Translations under genes and position numbers: made by a program | Part shown: one piece after another, positions 1-11,040 of the stretch | How the letters are laid out: each line of letters opens with the position of its first letter | Position numbering within the stretch: position 1 is the first letter of the stretch | Notes under the pieces: generated by a model | Seen by the model: only the letters and a program-made list of their open reading frames with translations | Told to the model about the DNA's origin: nothing | The model's database searches: none | Assembly (NCBI GenBank): GCA_036362985.1 | Contig: JAYGXS010000002.1 | Location: 85,349,024 to 85,413,023, forward strand | Direction: 5' to 3' | DNA: 64,000 bases | From: Ligula intestinalis | Lineage: Eukaryota > Platyhelminthes > Cestoda > Diphyllobothriidea > Diphyllobothriidae

Positions 1-166
<166 letters not shown>

Positions 167-451
167 TTAAATCGTTTTTTTATGCTTCTCCTGCGTTTTA
201 TTACCTGCACGTTGATGCTTACAGTAAGCAAAAAGTTATATCCCACAAAGAGTTTGCCAAGTTTGAAAGCAAAAAGTTTAGTTCCTGTTAGGCGCAGGGA
301 CCACGAAAACTACTTATCCGGCCAGCGTGCTCGCTTTCATTTGAACCTTCGCCATCCTCCCCGCCCCTCCCCCGCGGCAATATTGATTTGAGGCGGCGGT
401 GGCGGCGGCGGCGGCAGTAGCGAGCGCCCGCCGAGCTAGACAACAGCTGAC
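167..451. other. No gene; short GGC-triplet run
   Basis: AT-rich start, then a GC-rich part with a (GGC)n-like run at about 391-416. No coding signal is recognised. Confidence 0.5.
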
Positions 452-1165
452 GCCAGGCGCGACGGAACAGCTGTTCGGTGTGTCTCCTAATCATTGGCCA
501 ACAGGGATGCTTACCAGTTTGTCTGGGAGGACGGGCTTCCAGCGCAGTCCCCCACACGACTGGACCGTCTGCCAACAACAGCAGCAGTAGCAGCAACGGA
601 AAGAACAGGCAACTGAGGTAGAAAACTGTTAATGCTAACGGCAAACACTGGGCGCGTCATACCATAGTCATTTTGGAGACAAGCACTTAGCAGCAGCAAC
701 AGCAACGGCAACAGCAGCAGTCCCCATCATCATCATCATCATCATAATCTGCAAGGGTAACACATGGCGTGAAGACTTCAACTAATTACGGTGCCAGCCT
801 CGGTCCTCAAAGAATTGTCGAGGGTAAAGCGCAGAGCCGACAGTCTGGGGAGCTGGCTTCGGTCGGAACAAAACCAGTTGTGCGTATTTGTAGGTTGAGT
901 TAAGCGATTATTCCGTGTGGACAGGCGGTATGCCTTGCCCGCACATTCAAATACTTCTTTCAAGTCAAAAATCCCACAGTTAAATTCGAAAATTGCAAGC
1001 TGGGCAAAAGTTGCTGCCAGTAGGAACGCTTTATTGCCCCTCCTGACTGCCCACAGAAGTTGCGATATCATTGTTCAGCACCGGAGTTGTTGTGAAGCAA
1101 CACACGGGAATAGGTACCCTGCATTGAATCTACCGCGCATGTTGACCTATAGTAGGCGGGGTTGT
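452..1165. repeat. Repeat D1, copy 1
   Basis: Long direct repeat of 2001-3040. Shared blocks include the stretch after ccaggcgcgacgg at 453, the block containing acggcaaacactgggcgcg near 640, and gcgctttattgcccctcctg-like sequence near 1027. It contains CAG/CAA and ATC triplet runs (about 577-600, 688-746). No protein is recognised in it. Copy 1 lacks the LTR that interrupts copy 2, so it shows the empty site. Confidence 0.85.
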
Positions 1166-1431
1166 GGTGTAGTCTCGGGCTATTCGTGACCTTTAAAATG
1201 CTCCCCTCAAAATTCCTTAACTGTCCCTGTCACTGACAACACCGCTCGGCCTTTAGCCTTGTTGATACGGGAAATACCGTTTTAATTATTTTCGTAATAT
1301 TTTACATACCCTTGAACTCTTGTTGCTTTTGGTCATTGTTAAACTTGATTGTTAGTTTCGGGTCAAACTCATTTCGGCCTACATGGTCCAACCAAATTGG
1401 TGACCCCGACGTGCTCTGAATACGCAACCTT

Positions 1432-1985
1432 CTGATAACTTTTATAGCCACTTAAACAGGACAAGGGAATAGGCAAGCCCTGCCTACTTAAAATAGGCGG
1501 TCTTGCAATAAATGTTGGGAGGAGTGAATGTCTCCGTGTCTGAATCCTAACGAAAGTCCAGCCGTCCTTTTCGACGAGGTACATCGTGTGCTCCGTAGCA
1601 GGGGGGGTGTAGGGACGGTGACTTGCGCTGCATCTACGTCAATCCCTGTTTCATTCTCCTGCCTGTGTCCCTTGTCGAGACAGAGGCAAGCAGACCAGCG
1701 ACGGGAGAGGGTGCAGGCCCATGCACTGTGGGTCACCGGAACCAAGAAAACTACAGCTAAGTGGGAGTGCCATAGATGCGGCTTCAAGAAGGCGCCATTG
1801 TGACCTGACTCTCAGTCCGCCAGCCAGCCAGCCGCTCCACACAAACACATACTGGACTGACTGCGCAGTTCGAGTTATTCCGTCGATTGGTAATCCTTCT
1901 TAGCCACGGCTTTTAGTGGTAGCTTCAAGCGCATCAGATTTGCTTATGGTGAGGAAAGTGCGCTGAACCATCGATCTCACACATT
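1432..1985 (-). repeat. Repeat R1, near-long copy
   Basis: Minus-oriented copy of the commonest dispersed repeat here. It matches 4262-4885 along most of its length. Reversed, it matches 37735-38150 (ccgcgcggtcagtcc block, ctggcggac block, then the block near cgtctatactgcggagcac). It contains no RT or transposase motif. Class unknown; possibly non-autonomous. Confidence 0.8.
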
Positions 1986-2000
1986 CTCCCACCTCCAACA

Positions 2001-3040
2001 CCAGGCACGACGGAACAGCTGTTCGGTCTGTCTCCTAATCATTGGCCAACAGCGATACTTACGGGTTTGTCTGAGAGGACGGGCTTATTGCGCAGCTTCC
2101 CCCCACATGATGGGACCGTCTGTCATCAACAGCAGCAGCGGCGAGCAAGCAGGCAATTGATGCAGAGAACTGTAAATGATAACGGCAAACACTGGGCGCG
2201 TCCTACCCTAGTCATTTTGGAGACCTGTACTTAGCAGGAACAACAACAACATCAGCCACCACCACCATCATCATCATCTGTAAGTATGGAAGGTAGCACA
2301 TGGCGTGAAGACTTCAACTAATTACGGTGCCCGTCCTGGTCCTCAAATAATTGTGGAGGGTTAAGTGCAGAGCGGACAGTCTGGGGGCAGCAGGAAAGGC
2401 TGACTTCGGTCGGAACAAAACTAGCTGCGTGCTTCTGTGTGTGTAGGTTGAGGTAAACGATTATCCCATGTAGACACGAACATTCAAATACTTTTTGTAA
2501 GTCAAAAATGCCCTAGTTAAATTCGAAAACTGCAAGCTAGGCAAAATGAGCTTTTTAGGACGAACCTAACAGGCAGATAGCATGCAGCAAGCAGCCGCGC
2601 CCACAACAGGCAATCTACTGGCCTACATGAGGCGAACGTATACTAGCTGTCAATAAATCGATAATTTAAAACTCAAGTTACAGTCAGCCGTAGAGTCACC
2701 TGCCAAGCGTGCCGGTATCCAAGCCAGGACAGAAGCTGATTGACTCGATGGACCTAGCTTACACTCGTTTGTTGGCCTAAATATGTTGTACCTTTTACAT
2801 TCAAAGACTTCTGCTGATGCGCTCTTCTTGTCGTGTTCTTCCTTGGGGGACTCACACAAAGCGTTCATAGGCGGTGAAGTCTCGGCCTTCCCTACCGTTA
2901 CAACAGAGCTGTCAGTTGGAGCGCTTTATTGCCCCTCCTGACTGCCCCCAGAAGTTTCGATATCGTTGTTCAGCACCGGAGTTTGCGTAAAGCAACACAC
3001 GGAAATAGGTACTCTGCATTGAATCTACCGCGCCTATTCA
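2001..3040. repeat. Repeat D1, copy 2, interrupted by a solo LTR
   Basis: Second copy of the 452-1165 repeat. Collinear similarity runs to about 2552 and resumes at 2911 (gtcagttggagcgctttatt). The 353-base insert between these points is annotated separately. Confidence 0.85.
2553..2905. mobile_element. Probable solo LTR (LTR-1) in D1
   Basis: Insert present in D1 copy 2 and absent from copy 1. It is flanked by the 5-base direct repeat GAGCT (2548-2552 and 2906-2910). The insert ends in ACAACA and contains an AATAAA, both usual in LTRs. Its first bases are TTTTAGGA rather than TG, so the 5' terminus may be mutated. A 5-base target duplication fits LTR retrotransposon integration. No internal retroelement genes are present. 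Confidence 0.6.
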
Positions 3041-3074
3041 GCTGTAATGGGAGGAGTCACCTAGGTGATGTGAT

Positions 3075-3175
3075 ATTTCGACCATCGATTCTGATAAAGT
3101 CTACCATGTGCTCTGGAGCAGAGACGGTGACTGGAGACAGAGACGAGACTTATGTGAAGTAGACGCACAACTGTC
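3075..3175 (-). repeat. R1 fragment
   Basis: The block around accatcgattctgataaag and gtctaccatgtgctctggag matches the corresponding part of R1 at about 1555-1620 and 4395-4450. Confidence 0.6.
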
Positions 3176-3284
3176 TACCCCACGCGAAACCCTCTCCCCA
3201 CTTGAACCGGTGGCAATTTTACCAATGCAAACCAGAACACCGCTTAACTTAGTCTTAAGTGCCAGTAGCCTTTTGCGCTGGTTC

Positions 3285-3960
3285 TACCGCACCATTTACC
3301 TTCAATCAGCTTCAGTAGGTCTCAAGCCAGGTTCAAGGAAACCAAGGCTGCCACTGCTAGTACTGCTATTTCTAATACTACTAACTCGGGGTGTAGCTGC
3401 GTGATAGTATTGCTGGTATTATTTCTGGCTGCATTATTAGTCAGAAGTAATGCTGATTAAAGTCAGCAGTGGGCTCATATCCCCTCAATCTCGGCAAGAA
3501 ATGTAGTAGTACTGGTGTTGGCACTGACGCCCCTATTTGGCAGAGGTGACACTGATCAAGGCCATCGCTGGGACTCATACCCCCTTGATCTCAATAACGA
3601 TTGTGAATCTGGGTTGAACCTATTCCGAGTAAGTACATGTCTCGGGCCCTGAGGACAGCAGAACTTACCTTGTTTTTTACCATCTCAAATATTTTCATCA
3701 GTCCGTGCCCGTTTCTACAAGGTTCGGACTACGATACTGCTGCTAGAATTACGCGCCTATGCTAAAGTAATAATTCTAGTAATTATGCTTACTAAGGCCG
3801 GTAAATAGCATACCGGCCTTTGTGTGCTTTTTAGGAAGTCAGCACCCCGTACGACCTCCCAATCTGCCTGAGCTACAGCGATTAGCTTGTGTGTTAAATA
3901 AAGCGTTATTAAATAATAGCACAAGTCCTACCAGACCTTTATGTATTAAAGTTTGTCGTC
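3285..3960 (+). repeat. Repeat R2, copy a
   Basis: Shares with 10285-10665 the blocks agaggtgacRctgatcaa and attccgagtaagtacatgt. Its distal half (3630-3830) is the reverse complement of 10800-11030. No coding content recognised. Confidence 0.75.
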
Positions 3961-4019
3961 TTTAGTCTACCTATAGGCCTACTACAGTATCTATCTGTAG
4001 CTTGGACTTTACAGAACGT

Positions 4020-4261
4020 CTACTCATATTCTCTCGATCCTGGCAGGGACTATGAATCTGAGTTTATGCTGTTCCAAGTAAATACATGTTTGAGGCCCGA
4101 AACACATGAAAGCTTTCCTCGGTTTCCGCCCTCTCATCTCTGTGTCACATTTTACTAAACTTGGGCTAGGATACTGCTGCTGTTAGAGGTAATATGCCAC
4201 GGCTAAGAATGGTAATTCTAGTAACCATACTTACTAAGACCAGCGGATAGTATATTCTAGG
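4020..4261 (+). repeat. Repeat R2, partial copy b
   Basis: Diverged, shorter copy of 3590-3810: gttccaagtaaatacatgt at about 4071, a tactgctgctgttag block, and an end in cttactaagaccagc. It joins directly to R1 at 4262. Confidence 0.65.
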
Positions 4262-4885
4262 TAGGGATAACTTTTATAGCCGCTTAAACAGCACACGGGA
4301 ATAGGAACACCCCGTCTACTTAAAATCGGTAGTTTGCAATCAATATCAGGAGGGGGTAAATCTCCCCATGTCTGTACCCTAACTAAATTTTCGCCATCGT
4401 TTTTGAAGGGGTTCACCGTGTGCTCCATAGCAGGGTGGTGTAGGAACGATCATCTACGCTGCATCTAACACTTCCCCTGTTTCATTCTTCCATCTGAGCC
4501 CGGTGTCGAGACAGAGGCAAGGAGACCGGCGATGGGAAAGGGTGCAGGCCCAAGCACTGTTGGTCACCATAACCAAGAAAAATACACCAAAGTTGGGAGG
4601 GGGGACGATGACTCGGATTCCAGCTGAGTGTGAGTGCCATATAGGTCCCAGCAAGAAGGAGCCACTTCGGTATGACTGTCTGTCCGCCAGCCAGCCAGCC
4701 GCTCCGCACAAACACACACTGGACTGACTGCGCGGTTCGAGTTATCCCGCCGATTGGCAACCTCTCTTAGCCACGGCTTCAAGCGCACCGTGTTGGCTTC
4801 AAGCGCGTCAGATTTGTTTATATTGAGTAAAAAATGCGCTGTGGGTCGACCTCATACTTTCTCTAACCTCCAACATCAGGCCACC
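4262..4885 (-). repeat. Repeat R1, long copy
   Basis: Minus-oriented copy closely matching 1432-1985 from ataacttttatagcc onward. It extends through agccacggcttcaagcgc to the ctccaacatcaggcc end. The same end at 1985-2001 adjoins D1. Confidence 0.8.
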
Positions 4886-4985
4886 GTCCGACCCTAATAT
4901 AAACCTCAATTCTAAACTTACTCTTATCCCTAGCTCCTATCCTAAATATATAACCCACACCTGCTTTAGGGTTTATCTTTTGAAT
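4886..4985. repeat. Degenerate telomere-like stretch
   Basis: Repeated accctaa/cctaa-like words with strong divergence (accctaatataaacctc, tagggtttatc). It resembles decayed TTAGGG arrays, as at 19105-19262 and 37485-37625. Not a perfect interstitial telomere. Confidence 0.4.
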
Positions 4986-5149
4986 CTGAACTGGAGTTGC
5001 TTGGGTGAGTAGTGAATGTTCATGTTCTCTTTTTCTCAGTTTTTTCTCCGATATTTTTTAAAATCAGGGTTTCGCTGAACTCTGCCTCTGATTTGTTTTA
5101 TAAGAGTTTTTTAGCTGCTCCTTTTCCCAGCTCACCATATTTGGCAAAT

Positions 5150-5240
5150 ATTGTTGACTATGTTGGATTATTGAAGTAAGTTGCATTCCGAGACGATATG
5201 ATGAAAAGAAAGAAGATCTTCGGAAAATCGAGTTGTTGAC
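5150..5240 (+). repeat. Short dispersed repeat, copy 1
   Basis: gaagtaagttgcattccgag followed by agaagatcttcggaaaatcg matches the reverse complement of about 50095-50190. The rest of 4986-5600 is AT-rich and shows nothing else recognisable. Confidence 0.6.
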
Positions 5241-5599
5241 TATTGTTTTAAATGACTGTCCGTTGTGAATCAGATTTGATTAAATATGTATAACATACTA
5301 CTAAATTCCGTTGTCGATACAGTTGCTCACACGCAGTTGTGGTTACCAACTTTGTATTTATTTTTACCACAGCACTAAGCTTGTACTGACGGGGCCTCCG
5401 GGCCGTAAGCATTTAATTATCATTTCCTCACTTTCGATTTCCGTTGGAATTTACTTCCGTCAGGTGGCTTCGTTTAGCGAAAGTTTATTTTTCTCCCAGC
5501 ATAAAGTTCAGTGTGAGAAGGGCTGCAGAATTTTCTTCCCCCTCGTCCCATAAAACCCAGTTCTAAGTTTTAATTAGTCACTTTCCTATGCTCCCCATC

Positions 5600-5870
5600 T
5601 CCGTCGGAAAAACTTAAACGAGTGATTGCGGCGTGGATTGCTTGCTTTTTTGAATTGGCAAAAACGACACGTGTCCGAGGTCATCCACACAAGCTGCAGA
5701 AACACCATGCCAAACTAGAAGTGCAGGCCAACCTGTTTTCCCACCGGGTCATTGAAGACGCGAACAAACTACCTTCTTCAGTTGTTCTTGCTGAAAGCGT
5801 TGACACATTAAAGGAAGACTTGATAAAACTTCGCTTGATGCTCATGCACTTGGTAGATCCCAACGATTGA
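5600..5870 (+). pseudogene. LINE reverse transcriptase C-terminal end (CR1-like)
   Basis: Reading from about 5622 gives 82 residues containing FFELAKTTRVRGHPHKL, then RVIEDANKLPSSVV and SVDTLKEDLIKL, then a stop at 5868-5870. This is the typical C-terminal tail of CR1/Jockey-type LINE polyproteins (an RGHP block, an RV..WN.LP..VV block, an F/LK..L block). The catalytic part is missing, so this is a 5'-truncated copy, as usual for LINE insertions. The Met at 5622 is not a real start. W of the WN pair is replaced by A. Confidence 0.8.
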
Positions 5871-5884
5871 TATAATTTACATGC

Positions 5885-6855
5885 AATACAGCACATAATT
5901 CGTGCAATATGTCGACATTTGCGAAAGGCTAATACTCACTCGCTAATTCGCATTAAGTAAGGTTCCAATACGGATTATCATGCAGCCTCTTCTCAAGTCA
6001 TTTCAGTAACGGTAGGATGCTGGCTTCTTGACGAGCTTCTTTCTGACTGCTAACAAAAACTATGTACTGTAAAAAAATGCTTTCATAAGAAGTATGCATT
6101 GTATCATTAATTTTGATTGCCTTTATAAATTTAAATACATTTTATGGAAAACCTGCACGAAAAATCTTTCGAGTAGTCGTCTGCTAGTAATTCACGCCTT
6201 TTAAATGTTATAACTAAAGAAAGGGTATAACTCGGTTTTAAGAAAGTTTATAAATTGGCGAATAGTTTTGAAATCTACCGACTACTAAACCTAAATTGAA
6301 GCTTTACAAACTGCGAGCTGTGTACATCCTGTTTAAGGAAAAGTACTTTTGTGCTAACGTTTCGATGAAGAAGCCACATAGTTCTCATAAAATATTGCAC
6401 TAGATGTGAATCATGATGTACACATTATAGGCAGTATCAATATAAAGACGGATACGATGTATTCTGAATGAACACCTCACGATCGTAAACAATCTCATAA
6501 TTATTAATTTTTTAAAACCGAATTGTACCCTTTCTTTAAGTATAAAATGGGCAGTAGATGTAATTTGCTACCAGACGAGAACGAATTTTTTTCGTACATG
6601 TTTTCTATAAAATATAATTGAACCTATAAAGACAGTTGAACTGAATGCTAAAAATGCATCCTACTAAAGTAGCCATTTTTTACAGTAAATACGTTTTGTT
6701 AGCGGTCAAAAAGAAGCTCGTTATAAAGCCGACATCTTATCGTGAAGTAAGTGGATTGACAATAGGCTACATGATAATCAGTATTTTGACCTTACTCAAT
6801 GCCGGTTAGCGAGTGAGTATTAATCTTTCGGCATGTTGCACGAGTTCTGAGCTCT
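5885..6855. mobile_element. Foldback element F1, palindromic copy a
   Basis: The left half (about 5893-6400) and right half (about 6410-6855) are imperfect reverse complements along almost their full length. Matching blocks include attcgtgcaatatg against catgttgcacgag, and gacgagcttctttctgac against gtcaaaaagaagctcg. Centre is near 6405. Related copies lie at 28545-29055, 40784-42157 and 60185-60276. No transposase is encoded. It is a long-inverted-repeat, non-autonomous DNA element or MITE of unknown class. Confidence 0.85.
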
Positions 6856-7079
6856 GAAACATGCACGATTTGCCAGAATGTATCAGTAAATAGGGGGTTT
6901 CAAATGCTCCGCCTATCTCACTCATGTATACTGAATTATACCGAAGGAATGCCTATTGTGGGAACCACACAGAACTCCTTCGCCCCATCACCTTGAACGA
7001 CTTGCCAGTATAATTAAATTACTGCATGTACTTTGAGCCACCAATCGGTGTACTTACGCCAGCTACTATCGAATACTCA

Positions 7080-7620
7080 TCGCTCGGCCTAGCCGGGGCG
7101 ACGCAGTCGGGGCGACGCCGTTTGCAGTGCGGCTGCACGTCGCCAGTTGGTCGCGCAGAGAAGTACCTCGTGGCCGGCAGAGAGGAAGAGGGGCGGGGGA
7201 GACAGCTTGCTGTTCCCATTTCGAAACCCCGGCATGCTAAATTATCGGACGGCGGAGGCTAGGCGGCAGTGACGTCCTCAGTGGGTGGTAGGGGCAGCGT
7301 GCGCCTGTTTGGAAGGGGAGGGGAGGGGAGTGGGGGGGGGCAGGGGGACACATGAAATTGCACCCCACCCTGTGGCTACCACCGCTTATCGTCCTCGACC
7401 CCGTCGCCACGGGCAGGGATGGGGGGGGGCGGTCGCGACGCCGCGAACGCAAAATGCTGCGCAATTCGGGGGCGGCAGCGGTTGTGCAGTGCTATCTTGT
7501 TTATCCGACCGCAGAGGTTGGAGGGTGAATGGGGGATGGGGGGGGCACAATTTATGACCGATAGATATGAGTGTTAGCGGCAAGCCCCTCCACATACGTC
7601 GTCGGTAAGAGGAACGGGCC
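7080..7620. other. GC-rich, CpG-rich block with G runs
   Basis: A sharp rise in GC and CpG against AT-rich surroundings, with G runs (about 7330, 7420, 7535) and cggggcgacgc repeats. No conserved protein is recognised in any frame. It could be an unmethylated CpG-island-like segment, a promoter of an unseen gene, or a diverged repeat. Confidence 0.45.
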
Positions 7621-7649
7621 GGTTGCAATGGCTAAGGCGACATCACAGT

Positions 7650-8715
7650 AAGACATCCTACACGAAGACTGGTTATCATCCTACCCAGCCCTACTTCGCT
7701 TTCATCCCCGTGATCATACTGCTAGTCTTCTTCTTCTTCTTCTTCTTCTTCTTCTTCAAAAATCCCCGGTCCTTTCCAACAACTGTGGAGTGCTTCAAGG
7801 GTCTATATTATCCCCTCACCTCTTCTCCTTCCACACTGACGATCTACGATCGCCCAATGAATGTTTGTTTGTTCAATATGCTGATGAGATAGGTGTTAGT
7901 CATCCTTTCAAAATTCAATTGCATCTCCAAGTACTGAAAGATGGCCTGGACCATGTCTCAGCATGTTCGTCAGCAAATAGCCTTCTACCTAACGACCAGA
8001 AGTCAGTCCGGTGTGATCCTTACCCAGTCCTGAATCCATTGAAATTAAGGTATCCTCTTTCCAGTACCTTGGTGTTACTCTGGCATCTAACCTCTCATTT
8101 ACTCTTCATATTGAAGGTCCTTTTATTAAAATCCATAAACGTTTATATTATACCGCCGTTTGCATTCACATCGCACACCGCACGCCCTAATCTGGCGATC
8201 TATAGATACCTGATGCGGCCCCCTCATTCTTTACTGTTCGCCAGTTATTTACCCAGCTTTACTTTAAAAAAGACCTGATAATTTTAAAACGTGTCCTCCG
8301 AATGCTCTCTTCAGCAGTCGGTGTTGCCTATTTTTTTAGCTGACATTATAATACGGCGACACTTTAAAACGATCAAATGATTTGCTTATCGCCTCTTTAG
8401 TTAGGTCGCTTTACCTCTCCACTCTGAATTAATGGCTGCGAAGGCTTCCCGTACTACGCGCCGAAGCTTCCATCACGTGTCTAGCCGCATATCGGCATAT
8501 CAGCATTCTATATTCCCATTCCTAGCATGCTATTTCACATGTGAAGGAACGGAAATTGAGAAGTTGAAAGCCGACATGTCTCCATAACAGATGTGGATAT
8601 CGTGTAAAGTTTGAGTATTCTCTGACCTTTTATCCTACCTTATCCCTTGCTCTCCGTGCATGGGGCATTGTTTTGCTGAAACTTTTGGATATTTGCCTTC
8701 AAAATAAGGCACTTT
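7650..8715 (+). pseudogene. LINE-A remnant, copy 1 (RT palm to 3' end)
   Basis: Frame at 7790 reads LQGSILSPHLFSFHTDDL then VQYADEIGVS. These are the RT motifs PQGS.LSP and YADD, with the second catalytic Asp changed to Glu. Further frames give a YLGVTLASNLSFTLH-like block near 8070 and a HPLHSEL-like tail near 8410. The 3' end near 8690 (ggatatttgccttcaaaata) recurs at 13470 and, reversed, at 25570. Multiple frameshifts make it a dead copy. It is a non-LTR retrotransposon; clade not resolved. Confidence 0.75.
7725..7757. repeat. (TTC)n microsatellite
   Basis: Eleven perfect TTC triplets inside the LINE-A copy. Confidence 0.95.
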
Positions 8716-9279
8716 TCTCGCTATTCTTCTTTTTCTTCATCCCTTTCTATCCCTGCTCTGTTCACGGACCCTGCCGACAGGCCTCCTGCGATATCCATAA
8801 TGACAGGTTGTAGTTAGGCCGTAGGCCACACATTACTGCTTGAAATGACTGACATTGCGCCTTTCTGCTACTAATCCACCCGTCTACGCCCCCTCACGTC
8901 CCCCATGCCTTCACTTTAAGTCGCCTGCCTGTCACCCCCTAATCAAAGCGTTCCGGATTAAGGGACTAGGAGTTGGGCCTATCACAGCCCCGGTGGAGGG
9001 AGGGGGAGTTCCGTGTTTCCATCCCACCTCATCGCCGCCTGTGCGCGGCAAGGCTCGCTTCGGTCTCCACGGCTAAGGGCTCGCGAACGCAATATTTGCT
9101 AGGTTGGTAGTTCAATTTCGAAGGTTGTCGGGGGCTCTTGTGGCCAATGTATTAAAAAAGACACGGAACAGGAGCAGTTTTCAGTGAGGTAAACCTCCTC
9201 TCAGCCAATCTAGGGCAATTCGGGCGAATAAACCTAAGCCATAGCCTAGTTTTAAGTGATTTTCCGACTAGTCAGTTGA
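8716..9279. other. No recognisable feature
   Basis: Mixed composition. Neither strand shows a recognised gene, RNA or repeat. Confidence 0.4.
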
Positions 9280-9378
9280 CTTAATTGTGAAAGATTCGCA
9301 GCCTCAATGGGAATCGAACCTACACAACAGGGAAGGCTTTTGCGCAGCCAACAATCTACAATTGAGCTAAGAGGCTCA
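9280..9378 (-). mobile_element. tRNA-derived SINE S2, copy a
   Basis: On the minus strand, 9377-9299 folds as a tRNA-like unit. AGCCTC pairs with GAGGCT as acceptor, an A-box-like TTAGCTCAATTGTAGA follows, a GGCT/AGCC anticodon stem has loop GCGCAAA, and the B box is GGTTCGATTCC. The next bases (GCGAATCTTTCACA) also follow the related unit at 40645-40735, so this is a mobile SINE and not a tRNA gene. Confidence 0.7.
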
Positions 9379-10180
9379 CCGTGCGCTGTGAATTGAATCA
9401 CACGTGGTAAGGTCAGGTCAGGTTTTATTGAGGGTTATGTAAGTAAATACCTTTGACCCCCCTATTGGTACAGAACAGTTGTGCAATGCATTTGTTCAGC
9501 AGAACATTTCAAGATAGTAGCGTTGCCAGTAATTGGAACTGGGTAAAGAAGGGCCGACAGTGAAAAAACTCCTTAGCCATTGTTCAGAAAGTCTAGGGGT
9601 GTGAATGCCATTTGAGAAATTCAATGAGAAAAACTGTCGTCCGTGGAGGTGAGGTGTGGGGGGAGGGGGGGGAGAGTATATTCGAATCGGATGGCCTGTG
9701 CTGAGAGTGCTTAAAGCATGGACTTTACCGACTATTCACAACCATTTAGATATTCATCTAAACATTGAAAAGGATTGTAGTACTTACTGTCAGAACGAGC
9801 GTTCTTCAGTTATATATTTCCTAAACGACCTCTGACAGAAGTCTGCCTGTTCCATGAGTTTTTGCTGCTGTTTTTCCTACACACCGGGTGCAGTTTTTCG
9901 GACGAAGACGGTACCTTCTTGCTCGGCACACTAATTAGTGTTGGCGAAGAAAAGGGACAAGTAACGAGAATTGAACTGCCATATAGGGGGGGGGGGGAAT
10001 TTAACAGATTCCCCCTCCTGTCAAATAGTTGGAGAAATATCGGAGCAGAAATACACCTTCGTGAAGTACTCATATATGCCTTTGCTGCCATCGCACCCAA
10101 GCCTCAACGCTTCCACTGTTGGGCATGGAAAACTTCAGAGTAGCATGCAGTTGACCTAAATGTTGCATTATTCAGAGATG
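9379..10180. other. No recognisable gene
   Basis: Contains G runs near 9659-9672 and 9986-9997. Open frames across 9810-10143 look like no known family and lie on both strands at once, so I do not call them. Confidence 0.4.
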
Positions 10181-10184
10181 TGTG

Positions 10185-10265
10185 TTCGAACATCGATTTC
10201 GATGAAGTCCACCAGGTGCACCCACAGGTTGCTACAGAAGGTGACAGTCTCAGGGGTAGATTATA
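10185..10265 (-). repeat. R1 fragment
   Basis: The block tttcgatgaagtccaccagg and the following gacagtctc part align with R1 near 1555-1620. Confidence 0.5.
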
Positions 10266-10284
10266 ATGATATTGGACGAAGTTG

Positions 10285-10665
10285 GCGCCAACCACACTCT
10301 CCACCTTTGCCCGGGGTCAAGAAGACAAAACGGGACCCGGCGTCGGCTACTTTCTCTAAATGCAAGTTATAAGCACCATTTACCTAGTTTTAAGGGACAG
10401 TAGACTTTGCGCGGGTACTACCACACTATCCACCCTCACCCACCTTCAGGAGCGTCAAGAGGCCGAGACGGATACGGCCACTCCTACCACTACTACTACT
10501 AGCTGGCAATGTAGCTGTACGTTAGTAGTACTGGTACTAACAGTGAGGTTACCAGTTGTCAGAGGTGACGCTGATCAAAGCCAACGCTGGGATGCACACA
10601 TCCTTGATTTCAACACGGAGTAAAAATCTCGGTTCAAACTATTCCGAGTAAGTACATGTACTATA
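10285..10665 (+). repeat. Repeat R2, copy c (left arm of inverted pair)
   Basis: Matches the proximal part of R2 copy a: agaggtgacgctgatcaaag, then attccgagtaagtacatgt. It is followed at once by an inverted R2 segment. Confidence 0.75.
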
Positions 10666-10669
10666 GTAG

Positions 10670-11040
10670 GCCTATAAGTAGTCTAGAGACGGCAAAATTT
10701 ACGACATAAAGGCATGGTAGTACTTGAGCTATTATTTAATAAAGCTTTAGTTAACTAATAAGCTAATAATTTTACCTCATACAGATTGGGACTGCATACT
10801 GGGTGCTGACTTCTTAAAAAGTACACACAGACTGTATTATAGTATACTATTTACTGGCCTTAGTAAGCGTTATTACTAGAATTAGCACTTTAGCATAGGC
10901 ACGCACTTCTAGCAGCAGTATCGTAGTCTGATCCTAGCAGAAACAGACACAGGCTGATGAACATATTTGAGACGGTGGAAACCAAGGCAAGCTCTGCTGT
11001 ACTCAGGACCCCAAACATGTATTCAGATATAGGACCACTG
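10670..11040 (-). repeat. Repeat R2, copy d (inverted)
   Basis: Reverse complement of R2 about 3630-3960: ctactaaactt-type and tagcagcagtatcgtagtc blocks in reversed order, ending at aaacatgtattcaga. It faces copy c. Confidence 0.75.

Noticed and set aside
9299..9377. Functional tRNA-Cys gene (GCA at anticodon position)
   Set aside because: The D and T stems are mismatched, and the flanks are shared with another dispersed copy, which points to a SINE.
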